Part shown: piece by piece, positions 45,326 to 53,974 of the stretch
Numbering within the stretch: position 1 is the first letter of the stretch
Layout of the letters: every line of letters starts with the position of its first letter
From: Nitrospira sp.
GTDB lineage: Bacteria; Nitrospirota; Nitrospiria; Nitrospirales; Nitrospiraceae
Direction of reading: 5' to 3'
DNA: 64,000 bases
NCBI GenBank assembly: GCA_020853775.1
Contig: JADYYH010000035.1
Span: 1-64,000 of the forward strand
The notes under the pieces: model-generated
Told to the model about the DNA's origin: nothing
The model's database searches: none
The model's input: only the letters and a program-made list of their open reading frames with translations
Position numbers and translations under genes: made by a program

Positions 45326-46540
45326 ATGAACGGTCCTGGAAAAATTCTCGTCGTTGATGACGAACCGGATGCATTGGAAAACTGCCGCCGCATTTTGAGT
45401 CGGCACCGTTACGATTGTTTCGTCGAAGCAGACCCCAGTCGAGCGATCGGCGTGATTGAGCGGGAACATCCCCGATTAGTGCTGACCGATTTGCGGATGC
45501 CTACGCTGGATGGAATCTCCCTGCTCAAAGCCATCAAACGTGTCGACCCTGGGATACAGGTCGTGTTGCTGACGGCCTATGCCAGCATCCAGACGGCGGT
45601 CACCTCGATGCGATGCGGCGCCTTTGATTACCTCGTTAAACCCTTCACCAGCGCGGAACTCGAAGGGGTCGTGCGACGCGCCTTTGGAGAGATCGACCCG
45701 GCAGTTGAGCCGGATCGTTCGCCGCTTGCGGTCGGCGGACAAGGTCCGGCTCGCGCGCCGGAGCGGCCTGCGCTCAAGGAGATTATCGGGACGAGCCCGT
45801 CGCTCTGCGCGGTTCGTGAATTAGTCGCCCGAGTGGCGCCGACCGAAGCCGCCGCATTGATCATGGGAGAGGGCGGAACCGGGAAGGAGTTTATCGCGCG
45901 GGCGATCCATGCTCGCAGTGCCCGTGCCCGGCGCGCCTTTGTGCCGCTGGACTGCTTGGCGGCCATGGAGACGGCGCTGGAAGCGGAGTTGTTCGGTTGC
46001 GAGCCCCAGCCGTCTCTGAGTGAGAGCCGTGCCACGCCCGGCCTCTTCGAATTGGCCGACGGGGGGACGTTGTTTCTGGATGAAGTCGCTGGGCTGAGCC
46101 TCCGGCTGCAAGCCAAACTGTTTCGGGCGTTGAAGGAGCAACGATTCCGTAAAGTCGGCGGCACTCGTTTCATGCCCGCCGATGTTCGAGTAATCGCCTC
46201 GTCAACGCAGGATGTGCATCGTGCAGCCGGTGCGGGAGAGTTCCGCCAAGATTTGCTCGCCTACCTCACGGTGATCCCCATTACGCTGCCGCCCCTGCGG
46301 GTACGGAGAGAAGACATCGTGCTGCTCGCGCACGAGTTCCTGCAGGCATTCCTGCGCCGTAAACGGAACGTCCCTCCCCAGGAAGGCGTGGTGGCGCTGG
46401 AAGCCATCGCCTTGCTGCATCGGTATTCGTGGCCCGGCAATGTGCGCGAGTTACAGCATGTGATCGAGCGGGCCGCCGCCCTGTCCGAGAGTGCCGTCAT
46501 TCACGTCGAACACCTTCCTGATCGGTTCCATCACCTGTAG
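45326..46540 (+). CDS. Degenerate NtrC-type regulator lacking GAFTGA loop and DNA-binding domain
   Basis: This 404-residue paralogue of the preceding regulator starts at the ATG at 45326; the frame is open to 45044 but the extension is not conserved. The receiver keeps its residues (VVDDEPDALE, VLTDLRMPTLDG, YLVKPFTS). The AAA+ domain keeps Walker A GEGGTGKEFIA and Walker B LFLDEVAG. However, the sigma-54 loop between FGCEP and TPGLFE reads QPSLSESRA where its neighbour has KGAFTGAYA. The chain ends after VEHLPDRFHHL, so no Fis-type helix-turn-helix is present. It cannot activate sigma-54 in the usual way and might instead modulate the intact regulator by mixed oligomers. Confidence 0.85.
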   Translation: MNGPGKILVVDDEPDALENCRRILSRHRYDCFVEADPSRAIGVIEREHPRLVLTDLRMPTLDGISLLKAIKRVDPGIQVVLLTAYASIQTAVTSMRCGAFDYLVKPFTSAELEGVVRRAFGEIDPAVEPDRSPLAVGGQGPARAPERPALKEIIGTSPSLCAVRELVARVAPTEAAALIMGEGGTGKEFIARAIHARSARARRAFVPLDCLAAMETALEAELFGCEPQPSLSESRATPGLFELADGGTLFLDEVAGLSLRLQAKLFRALKEQRFRKVGGTRFMPADVRVIASSTQDVHRAAGAGEFRQDLLAYLTVIPITLPPLRVRREDIVLLAHEFLQAFLRRKRNVPPQEGVVALEAIALLHRYSWPGNVRELQHVIERAAALSESAVIHVEHLPDRFHHL

Positions 46541-46748
46541 CCTCTACCATGGCCGTCAGGTCCCTGGTGTGAGCAGATTCTCTAACGCACGCGAGTCGCG
46601 TCCACTCGATAAGGTCCAGCAACTTACAGCTTGACCGCACGCCCTCCCTGTCCCGCCGCGCCACAGTTTCACATTTCTCCGTCTAATCTTTTAGGCATAC
46701 GTATCTTGTTGATTTTCCGAGACTCCCGTTTTTCTGCTTCGCGAATCA

Positions 46749-46766
46749 CGGGACGCTCACGTCCCG
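46749..46766. promoter_or_regulatory. Perfect palindrome upstream of sigma-54 promoter (candidate activator site)
   Basis: CGGGAC (46749-46754) and GTCCCG (46761-46766) form a perfect 6-bp inverted repeat around GCTCAC. Its centre is about 108 bp upstream of the -24 element, a usual distance for enhancer-binding proteins. No T tract follows, so it is unlikely to be a terminator of the preceding gene. Which regulator binds is unknown. Confidence 0.4.
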
Positions 46767-46865
46767 AAGCCTGTTGCGCCCGTCTGTGAAGGCCGTCATC
46801 GCTTACTGCGATTTCAGCCGCGCGTAATCAGCGAATTCTTACATTGGTCGCGCGAATGCGGCGAG

Positions 46866-46881
46866 TGGCACTGATGTTGCT
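46866..46881 (+). promoter_or_regulatory. Sigma-54 type -24/-12 promoter of the giant multicopper oxidase
   Basis: TGGCAC (46866-46871), five bases, then TTGCT (46877-46881) matches the consensus, with GG-N10-GC spacing exact. It points at the oxidase gene; transcription would begin near 46892, leaving a leader of about 230 nt. It lies in the 580-bp gap after two sigma-54-type regulator genes, which strengthens the reading. Confidence 0.7.
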
Positions 46882-46895
46882 GAAGTGTGTCACCG

Positions 46896-46966
46896 CTGGT
46901 GAAGGGATCGGTTATCGGACCGGCCTCCGAGTAACCTGTGTCTCATGTGGGACCACCCTTCACCAG
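46896..46966 (+). other. Structured 5' leader element of the multicopper oxidase transcript
   Basis: CTGGTGAAGGG (46896-46906) and CCCTTCACCAG (46956-46966) are perfectly complementary over 11 bp. Inside lies a second stem, GGTTATCGG (46910-46918) against CCGAGTAACC (46927-46936) with one bulged G. If transcription starts about 46892, the RNA begins almost at this structure. It could stabilise the 5' end of a highly expressed mRNA or act as a control element. No known riboswitch class was recognised. Confidence 0.5.
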
Positions 46967-47121
46967 TACCTCATTCATGTTCCGAAGTGACGGGTTGAGG
47001 TCCGACGTACACGGCAGGAATGACGGGGCAAGGCCGGAAAGTTTGTGAGGGTTAGTGAGGGGGCGAGGTCATCTCAGCCCGCTGCTGAAAGTCGGCAGCG
47101 GCAGAGTAAGGAGGCCACTGT

Positions 47122-50100
47122 ATGAGAGGGACGGGAGGAAGGCGTAAGCGCTACGCGAAACGCGTAGCGGCCGGTCTGCCGATGGCGCTACTCGCGAGTA
47201 GCCTGTTGGCGGCACCGTTAGGGCTCGCCGCCGATCGGCACAGTCACGGAAGCGATGACAGTGCGGCATCGGCGGAGAAGGTGATCTACCGTGAAGGTGG
47301 GTCGGTGCTGCATGACCGGATGATGGATGAGGTCAAGCGGCAACAGGAATTTGTGGGACAAAAAGGAGGGTATGCATCGGGAGCCAACAGCCACATGATG
47401 CAGCAGGGTGTCCTGCTGGTGGCGGAGGATCCGGGCAAAGTGTCGGTCACGAACGGGCAACGTTGTCCGGCGAATGCGCCGACGAAAGAGTACAACGTCT
47501 CGGCGATCAACATCGAGATTACCCTGAGTCGGTTTCTCGATTATTTCCCGGGATACATGTACGTGTTGTCGGAGGATGTCCAAAAAGCGCGGGCCGAGGA
47601 GGCCTCCAACAAGGCGGCTCGCGACAAAGAGAATGACCCCGGTGCCGTCTCCAACGGTCTGCAGGGAGACATCATTCAGCCGCTCGTCATTCGCGCCAAC
47701 CAGGGCGATTGCGTCAAGCTGACGTTGAAGAACGAGATTGCAGAAGAGCCCACCAATCTGATCATCAACGGGTCGTCGATGGTCGTGGCCTCCACGGGCA
47801 AGCCGGCGACGCCGTCCACCTCGGACGCAACCGTGTTGCCGGGTGCGAGCCAGACGTTTGAGTGGTACATCAAGCCCGAGACGCAGGAAGGCGCGCACTT
47901 CTTCCGGTCCCATGCGTCGCGTGATCAGTTCAATCAAGGCCTTATCGGGATGTTGGTCGTGGAGCCACGCGGTTCCCGCTATTTGAGCCCGTTCGATGGG
48001 AAGCCAATGGCCAGCGGGTGGGAAGCGATGATCGAAGATCCGAGCGGCGCGGACTTCCGCGAGTTTGCGATTTTCTATCATGAGGCGGGAGACGAAGCGT
48101 TCCGGTTGTTGAACAAAAAAGGGGAGATGCTGCCGCAGCGCGATCCCCATACCGATTCCTATCGGCCTGGTGCGCGGTTGCTGAACTATCGCAGCGAGCC
48201 GCACGGCACCAGACTCGAATTGCAGGCCCACATGGGCTTCTATGCCGATGAATCGATGGGCTACGGGTCGTATACGTTCGGAGACCCGGCGACCACGGTT
48301 CCGCGATCCTACTTAGGCGATCCGGCCAAGTTCCGGATGGCCGGCGGGTCGGAAATCGTGCACTCTCATCACCTGCACGGCGGATCCATCCGCTGGGCGA
48401 GACAACCGGGCAACAGCCGGTTGGACTTTGCCGCGTCCGCCAATGGGCCGGTGAAGTTTCCGTTGATCGCCGACACCTCGGACCGATTGGATGTGCAATC
48501 CATCGGTCCGACGGAGATCTACGATCAGGTGATCGAAGGCGGATCGGGAGGCCTGCAGGCGCTCGCCGGTGAGTTCGTCTTTCATTGCCACATTCCGCAA
48601 CATTATGTGACGGGCATGTGGGGGTTCTGGCGCGTGTACAACACGCTGCAGCAGGAAGGCTCGCAGACCGATGTGATGAAGCCGTTGGTCGAATTGCCGG
48701 ATCGTGTCGGCAAGATCAAGGCCGGCATCGGCAGCGATAAACTCGTCGGCACCACCGTGGACTGGTATGGCGGCAAGAAATTCCAGGTCACGAAGGACGA
48801 GACCAACTGGCATGCCAACCCGGCGAAGGTGTCCTTGAAGGACTGGGTGGAAATGCAGTTGGTGCCGCAAGGCAAGCCCGGCCATAAGAACGCCGAGAAG
48901 GAGCAGACGCTGGCCTACGACGCGACGGTGAATGATTGGGCCTGGGACGGGCAGAAAGCCCTGAGCGAGCCCGAGACCACGTACGAGTGGGTCAATTATA
49001 AGTCGGCGACTCCGGGGAAACGGCAGACCATTCTGTTCGATCCAAAGAGTGGAAAGGTAGCCTGGCCATGGCTGCGCCCGCATTTGGGACGGCGCGTGCC
49101 GTTCTCACCCAGCCACAGCGGAGCGCCCTGGTTGGAACCGATCCATCGTCGGGACGACGGGAGCAATTCAACGGAACCGGCCAAACCGGGTGAAAACGGG
49201 CCGTGGAGCCTGTGTCCGGAGGGTGCCCCGGTCAAGTACTTCAACATTCATGCGATCACCCTGCCGATCACGCTGAAGTCCAAGACGGCGAAGACTCCGG
49301 CGATCGTCGATCCGGATGGGTTGTTGTATGTGCTGCATGAGGAAGAAGAAGAAGTCCGGAAGAACCCTGCGAAGCAGATGCCGTTGGTCATTCGCGGCAA
49401 CGTGCAGGATTGTGTCGATGTTGTGTACAAGAGCGAACTGAAGGACGATGAGCGGCAGGGCTTCTCCAGCAAGACGAACCTGCATCCGCACATGTTCCAG
49501 TTCGACACGCAGGCCTCGGACGGCCCGATCATCGGGTTCTCGTACGAGATGTCGTTGCGGCCGTTTGCGATTCTGAAGGACGAGCATCCCGGCAAGGGCA
49601 TGCCCGTTCCAGCCAACACCACCATCCAGGCGGATGTCGCCAAGGGGGCCACGACCCTCACGGTGAAGGATGCCTCCCGCTACCATCTGAAGACCGAATT
49701 GGGCGTGGGCATGGATGAGGTGGGTGGATTCGAATCCGCGCGCATCAGCAAGATCGAGGGTAACACCATTACCTTCGAGCGTCCGCTGAAGTATGCGCAC
49801 AAGAAGGGCGAAATCGTGTCGGTGGAGTGGATTCGTGAGCGCTGGTATGTGGATGCGGATTTCGGCACCACGTTCTGGCACGATCACGTGTATGGCTTGG
49901 ACGGATGGGGACATGGATTCTATTCCACCTTCATCGCCGAGCCGCCTCGTTCCACGTATCATGACCCGGTGACCGGCAAGGAACTGCGGAGCGGCCCTGT
50001 GGCCGACATCCATACGACCGAACCGGTGTCGGCGCATATCACGGGTTCGTTCCGCGAGATCGTGACGCAGGTCATGGACTCCAATCCGCGGACGGCCGAG

Positions 50101-51882
50101 TTGATTACGTCCGACAACCCGCAAGCGCGCGTCGGCGCCATCTCGGTGGATGGCACGCCGTCTGCGGTCTATCCCGCCAAGCTGAACACGTCGCCGATGG
50201 GTTTCCTCAACGGTGGCGAAGCGACGACGGGCGGCGGCTACAACATGCGTGTGGAGCCGTTGTCGGTGCGGTTGGCGAACAATGGGGACCCATCCCTGCT
50301 GTTCAGCAGCCGTGTGCACGGAGATCCCGAGACGCCGATCTTGCGCGCGTATCTGGGTGATCCGATCGTGGTCCGGCTGATCGAAGGATCGGCCAACGAA
50401 GTCCACTCGTGGCATATCAGTGGACACTGGTTCCCGATGGAGCGGTACAGCAAGAACTCCATCCCCCGAAGCTCGTTGCATGTGGTGATCGGCGAACGGT
50501 ATGACGCCGCGATCCCGGCCGCGGGTGGGCCGCAGCAAATGGCGGGTGACTATCTGTATTACAGTGGTCGCGCCTCGCACTTTGCGGAAGGCAGCTGGGG
50601 ACTGTTCCGCGTGCAGGACAAACCGGACCAGACGTTGAAGCCGCTGCCGGGACGTGAAGAGATCCCGCAGTCGGCGAAATCGGTCTGTCCGGCGGACGCT
50701 CCGCTCAAGACCTTCAATGTGTCGGCCATCGACAAGGCGATCCGCTTCAACAAGGGGACGCCGGGCGTGATGGAAGTGGACCTGGAGCGGAAGATGGTGC
50801 TCGGGAATGAAACGGGCAAGATGTACGTCCTCGAAGGGGAGAAGGTCAAAGTGGCCTCGGGCAGCGTCGAGCCCAGCCCGTTGACCCTGCATGTGAATGT
50901 CGGCGATTGCATCAAGGTCAATCTCAGGAATGAGATGGCCAAGGATCGTGCGGGATTCCATGTGGATCATCTGGCCTTCGATCCGAAGGACTCCATGGGT
51001 ATCAACGCCGGCAACAATCCGGGCGACCAAACGGTGGCGCCGGGTCAGAGCCGGACCTACACCTACTATGCCCATCCTGAATTCGGCGAAAACGCCGCCT
51101 TGATTCAGGACTGGGGCAATGTGATTGCGAATCCGCGAAACGGTCTGTTCGGAGCGATCATCATCGGTCCGAAGGGGTCGCAGTACCGGGATCCAGTCAC
51201 GGGTGAGGACTTGGCCCAAAAGAGCTCCTGGAAGGCAGACGTGATTGTGGACCGGGGCCTGTCGGGGAACGAGACCCGTCAGAATTACCGATCCTTCGCG
51301 TTGATGTTCCAGGACGAAGACAACATCATCGGCACCAGCTTCATGCCGTACATCCAAAAGGTGGCCGGTGTCACGGCAGTCAACTATCGGTCTGAACCGA
51401 CTGACTACCGTGTCGAAAAAGGCTGTGCCTATAGCGAAGTGTTCGCATGCGTGAAGGCGGGCGACACCCCCGTCACGCCGACGATCGCGGCCCATGTGGG
51501 CGACCAAGTCGTGGTCCACGTGCTGGGCGCGTTCAGCGAACAGGTGCAACTCTTCAGCGTGTCTGGTCACGAGTGGAAGCACGAGCCCTATATGAGCGGT
51601 GCGGATCTCGTCAGCACGATGGAGTTCGGTGGCACCGAAGTGATCAATGCCTGGTTGAACGGCGGCGCCGGAGGGCCGAATGGCATTCCCGGCGACTACA
51701 TCTGGCTGAATCAACGGCCGGGGTACCTGGATGCCGGGCATTGGGGCATGTTGCGGGTGCTTGACCGTGACAGCCGTGCGATTCTGCCGCTCAGCGGACA
51801 GGCGCCGGCCACGCAGCAGGCGGAGGAACCAGCTCCGGCCCAGGTGATCCCTGTGGTCTCGAAAGCTGAGGCTGCTCGCTAG
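47122..51882 (+). CDS. Giant secreted multicopper oxidase with three cupredoxin modules
   Basis: A 1586-residue exported protein; signal region ends near LAAPLGLAADRHSH. Three modules each begin CPxxAPxKxxNxxAI (residues 115, 698 and 1189). Module 1 carries VHSHHLHGG (H414, H417, H419, an HxxHxH motif) and FHCHIPQHYVTGM (C489, H494, M499: complete type-1 site plus type-3 ligands). Module 2 carries NLHPHMFQF (H788, H790) and FWHDHVYG (H920, H922), the two HxH motifs, and a damaged HSWHISGH. Module 3 lacks ligands (DWGNVIANPRNG at the HxH place). One complete four-copper set can thus be assembled across modules 1 and 2. Size recalls MnxG-type metal oxidases. The substrate is unknown. Confidence 0.88.
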   Translation: MRGTGGRRKRYAKRVAAGLPMALLASSLLAAPLGLAADRHSHGSDDSAASAEKVIYREGGSVLHDRMMDEVKRQQEFVGQKGGYASGANSHMMQQGVLLVAEDPGKVSVTNGQRCPANAPTKEYNVSAINIEITLSRFLDYFPGYMYVLSEDVQKARAEEASNKAARDKENDPGAVSNGLQGDIIQPLVIRANQGDCVKLTLKNEIAEEPTNLIINGSSMVVASTGKPATPSTSDATVLPGASQTFEWYIKPETQEGAHFFRSHASRDQFNQGLIGMLVVEPRGSRYLSPFDGKPMASGWEAMIEDPSGADFREFAIFYHEAGDEAFRLLNKKGEMLPQRDPHTDSYRPGARLLNYRSEPHGTRLELQAHMGFYADESMGYGSYTFGDPATTVPRSYLGDPAKFRMAGGSEIVHSHHLHGGSIRWARQPGNSRLDFAASANGPVKFPLIADTSDRLDVQSIGPTEIYDQVIEGGSGGLQALAGEFVFHCHIPQHYVTGMWGFWRVYNTLQQEGSQTDVMKPLVELPDRVGKIKAGIGSDKLVGTTVDWYGGKKFQVTKDETNWHANPAKVSLKDWVEMQLVPQGKPGHKNAEKEQTLAYDATVNDWAWDGQKALSEPETTYEWVNYKSATPGKRQTILFDPKSGKVAWPWLRPHLGRRVPFSPSHSGAPWLEPIHRRDDGSNSTEPAKPGENGPWSLCPEGAPVKYFNIHAITLPITLKSKTAKTPAIVDPDGLLYVLHEEEEEVRKNPAKQMPLVIRGNVQDCVDVVYKSELKDDERQGFSSKTNLHPHMFQFDTQASDGPIIGFSYEMSLRPFAILKDEHPGKGMPVPANTTIQADVAKGATTLTVKDASRYHLKTELGVGMDEVGGFESARISKIEGNTITFERPLKYAHKKGEIVSVEWIRERWYVDADFGTTFWHDHVYGLDGWGHGFYSTFIAEPPRSTYHDPVTGKELRSGPVADIHTTEPVSAHITGSFREIVTQVMDSNPRTAELITSDNPQARVGAISVDGTPSAVYPAKLNTSPMGFLNGGEATTGGGYNMRVEPLSVRLANNGDPSLLFSSRVHGDPETPILRAYLGDPIVVRLIEGSANEVHSWHISGHWFPMERYSKNSIPRSSLHVVIGERYDAAIPAAGGPQQMAGDYLYYSGRASHFAEGSWGLFRVQDKPDQTLKPLPGREEIPQSAKSVCPADAPLKTFNVSAIDKAIRFNKGTPGVMEVDLERKMVLGNETGKMYVLEGEKVKVASGSVEPSPLTLHVNVGDCIKVNLRNEMAKDRAGFHVDHLAFDPKDSMGINAGNNPGDQTVAPGQSRTYTYYAHPEFGENAALIQDWGNVIANPRNGLFGAIIIGPKGSQYRDPVTGEDLAQKSSWKADVIVDRGLSGNETRQNYRSFALMFQDEDNIIGTSFMPYIQKVAGVTAVNYRSEPTDYRVEKGCAYSEVFACVKAGDTPVTPTIAAHVGDQVVVHVLGAFSEQVQLFSVSGHEWKHEPYMSGADLVSTMEFGGTEVINAWLNGGAGGPNGIPGDYIWLNQRPGYLDAGHWGMLRVLDRDSRAILPLSGQAPATQQAEEPAPAQVIPVVSKAEAAR

Positions 51883-51900
51883 CAACGGTCTGGGCTAAGC

Positions 51901-51946
51901 GGTCGGGGGGATTCGGACGCGAAGTATGGTTCGAGTCCCCCCGATC
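51901..51946 (+). terminator. Strong GC hairpin after the multicopper oxidase gene
   Basis: TCGGGGGGA (51903-51911) pairs perfectly with TCCCCCCGA (51936-51944), extended by G-C and G-T pairs, and the loop contains a small TTCG/CGAA stem. The sequence after it is TCTCGTTCTTC, only moderately T-rich. It may terminate, or protect and separate the oxidase message from the downstream genes. The GGTTCGAGTCC inside resembles a tRNA T arm but no tRNA can be built. Confidence 0.5.
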
Positions 51947-52031
51947 TCGTTCTTCAAAACGTGAGCGAGACAAGTCGTTGAGAAACAGGTCGGGTGAAGA
52001 GCGTGGATGGTGGAGGGCAAACCGCCTCGTC

Positions 52032-52634
52032 ATGATGCAGCACCGACGCGGCTTGAGCATTGCTGGGCTGGTCGTGTCCAGCCTGTTGGGGTGCACGACC
52101 GGATCCGCCTGGGCCTTTGAGTTCTCAGGGGAGCGGATCGTCACGATCCAAGGCGTCCGGGTTGCGGCACAGGTGAATGCGAAGGACGACCGCTGGCGGT
52201 TTGAGTATGCCTACCCGCAGGGTAGCGTGATGGCGGCGATCATCCGGCAAGATCGTCAGACAGCATGGCTGCTCCTGTCCAATCGTCGATTGTATCTCGA
52301 AGTGCCGATCGCGCGGGAACACGGGTTATTTGTTGGCAAGACCTTGGACGGCGAAGAGTCGCGCGAGCGAATCGGCGTGCAAGAGCTCAATGGTCATGCG
52401 ACGGAATTGTTCGAGGTGACCGTTCTGGAAGGAGCGGAGCGAAAACAGTATTATCAATGGGTGACGGTGGCGGAACACTTCCCTCTGAAAACTGTGAGCA
52501 AGCAGGGCGACTGGTCGGTGGAGTATCGGCGCGTGGTGTTTACGGAACAATCGGCGCTGATCTTCGAGTTGCCGCAGCGATTTGATCGAGGCAATCCCCC
52601 GCCCCCGCGGGAGGAGACCCACTCGGCGCAGTAA
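52032..52634 (+). CDS. Exported hypothetical protein of the oxidase locus
   Basis: From the ATG at 52032 the product has 200 residues; the frame is open to 51978 and the true start is unclear because the nearest GGAGGG is about 14 bases away. The signal sequence (GLSIAGLVVSSLLGCTTGSAWA) contains LLGC, which could be a lipobox. The mature part is beta-rich (VTIQGVRVAAQVNAKDDRWR, LLLSNRRLYLEVPIAREH, YYQWVTVAEHFPLKTVSKQG), similar in style to LolA/LppX-like half-barrels. No family is named with confidence. It is the first small gene behind the oxidase. Confidence 0.65.
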   Translation: MMQHRRGLSIAGLVVSSLLGCTTGSAWAFEFSGERIVTIQGVRVAAQVNAKDDRWRFEYAYPQGSVMAAIIRQDRQTAWLLLSNRRLYLEVPIAREHGLFVGKTLDGEESRERIGVQELNGHATELFEVTVLEGAERKQYYQWVTVAEHFPLKTVSKQGDWSVEYRRVVFTEQSALIFELPQRFDRGNPPPPREETHSAQ

Positions 52635-52680
52635 CGGAGCAGGCAAACCGTCGACCAGAGAGGGCGGAGGTCAGAAGCAT

Positions 52681-53457
52681 ATGGGCAAGCGTCGGGTGAC
52701 ACGTGCGGCAATGGTCAGTTGTGCAGTCTTCCTTGGGTTGCTGGGTGTTCAATCGCAAGAGCTTCGCGCCTATGAGGTGCAGCCCGTCTCCAGCGGGGGC
52801 ATGTTGCAAGGAACGGTGAAATTGAAGGGCGAGGCCCCGGCGCCCAAACAGTTCGAACTGCGGCGATATCCGGACCGGACCTTTTGCGGGGCCCTGTCTG
52901 ATGGCAGCGGGTATCGCCTGCTTCGGGAAGTCAATGTGGGACAAGCGGGGGGACTGAAGGATGTCGTCGTTGTGATCGAAGACATCAGCCAAGGCAAACC
53001 GTTCGCGGCCGTGGAGGCGCAGGTGGAAGCCAACGTGTGCCAGTTTTTTCCCTTCGTGACGATTGTCGCGCAGCAGCAGGGCATCACGGTGACGAATCGC
53101 GACCCGGTGTTTCACGATATCCAGGGCTATACGTACGATCAGGCGGGGATTGATATTGTCCTGCATCGCCCATCCTTGAAAGCGACGGGTACGACCGAGA
53201 TGGTGAAGCTGGTGAAGGGCCGGAAAGTCTTCACCATGCAGTGCGGCATGCACCCCTATATGCAGAATTGGGGCTATGCGGTGGATAATCCCTATTACGC
53301 CGTGACGGATCTGGAGGGAACCTTTTCAATCGGCGACCTCCCGCCGGGCACCTACAAGGTGCGGGTGTGGCATCCCGTTCTCGGCGTGCAGGAACATCCT
53401 GTGACGGTGACGGCTGGGGGAGCGACGACACTGGAGGTTTCATTTGAAGACAAATAG
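52681..53457 (+). CDS. Periplasmic cupredoxin-like protein with carboxypeptidase-regulatory-like end
   Basis: This 258-residue exported protein starts at the ATG at 52681 with GGAGG upstream. The central domain has a possible type-1 copper site: His in DPVFHDIQG and CGMHPYM, a C-x2-H-x2-M ligand set as in plastocyanin-like proteins. The C-terminal part (LEGTFSIGDLPPGTYKVRVW) resembles carboxypeptidase-regulatory-like beta sandwiches. An electron-transfer role with the upstream oxidase is a reasonable inference. It overlaps the next gene by 14 bp. Confidence 0.8.
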   Translation: MGKRRVTRAAMVSCAVFLGLLGVQSQELRAYEVQPVSSGGMLQGTVKLKGEAPAPKQFELRRYPDRTFCGALSDGSGYRLLREVNVGQAGGLKDVVVVIEDISQGKPFAAVEAQVEANVCQFFPFVTIVAQQQGITVTNRDPVFHDIQGYTYDQAGIDIVLHRPSLKATGTTEMVKLVKGRKVFTMQCGMHPYMQNWGYAVDNPYYAVTDLEGTFSIGDLPPGTYKVRVWHPVLGVQEHPVTVTAGGATTLEVSFEDK

Positions 53458-53974
53458 TCGCACAGGTGTATTGCCCTTGTTGCTGGGCTACGTCCTGTGT
53501 CTCATGGGGCTCGGGTGGTTCGGCGATGCATGGGCGGCAGAGACGGATGCCGCCCGTCCCGGGCGAGTAGAGGTCGTGTTGGCCGCTGAGTATCGGAAGG
53601 ATGGCGAGGCGATTAAGCAAGATTTCGTGGAGGCCGGCCTTGCCAATGTGCACCTTCAATTTATGAAGCAAGGTCAGCCGCCGCCGAATATCGGCGTGGG
53701 GAGGGAGGTGACGGCCGAGCGGGCTCGAACAGCCATTCGCCTGGCCAAGAAATACAATCGTGGCGTGACCATTCTGTTGCCCACGCACCTCTTTCCCCCC
53801 CACTATGTGACAATCGCGTCATCCAGTTTCGATGATACGGTGGAGTATGCGATTCAGGAGGACGAACTGAGGCAGTTGGAAGATCCGGCGTTGACGACCG
53901 AGCAGTTTCATGAGCTCTACCGGCAATTCACCGTCATGCGAGTGCCGGCCTCTAAGAAAGGGCGGGTGTTTTGA
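53444..53974 (+). CDS. Exported hypothetical protein
   Basis: A 176-residue product starting with TTG at 53444, which has GGAGG about seven bases upstream within the end of the cupredoxin gene. The signal sequence is clear (LPLLLGYVLCLMGLGWFGDAWA). The mature protein is mixed alpha/beta with no cysteine or obvious metal motif. The overlap with both neighbours shows it is translated as part of the operon. I recognise no family. Confidence 0.7.
   Translation: MKTNSRTGVLPLLLGYVLCLMGLGWFGDAWAAETDAARPGRVEVVLAAEYRKDGEAIKQDFVEAGLANVHLQFMKQGQPPPNIGVGREVTAERARTAIRLAKKYNRGVTILLPTHLFPPHYVTIASSSFDDTVEYAIQEDELRQLEDPALTTEQFHELYRQFTVMRVPASKKGRVF

Noticed and set aside
49168-51885. A 905-codon open frame antisense to the multicopper oxidase
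   Set aside because: Its translation is a shadow of the GC-rich codons of the sense gene: no domain, no ribosome binding site and a composition dominated by His, Arg and Asp. The sense strand has clear cupredoxin motifs.
51901-51946. tRNA-like GGTTCGAGTCC in a GC hairpin
   Set aside because: Only a T-arm-like loop is present; no D arm, anticodon arm or 3' acceptor strand of the right length can be built, so it was listed as a hairpin.
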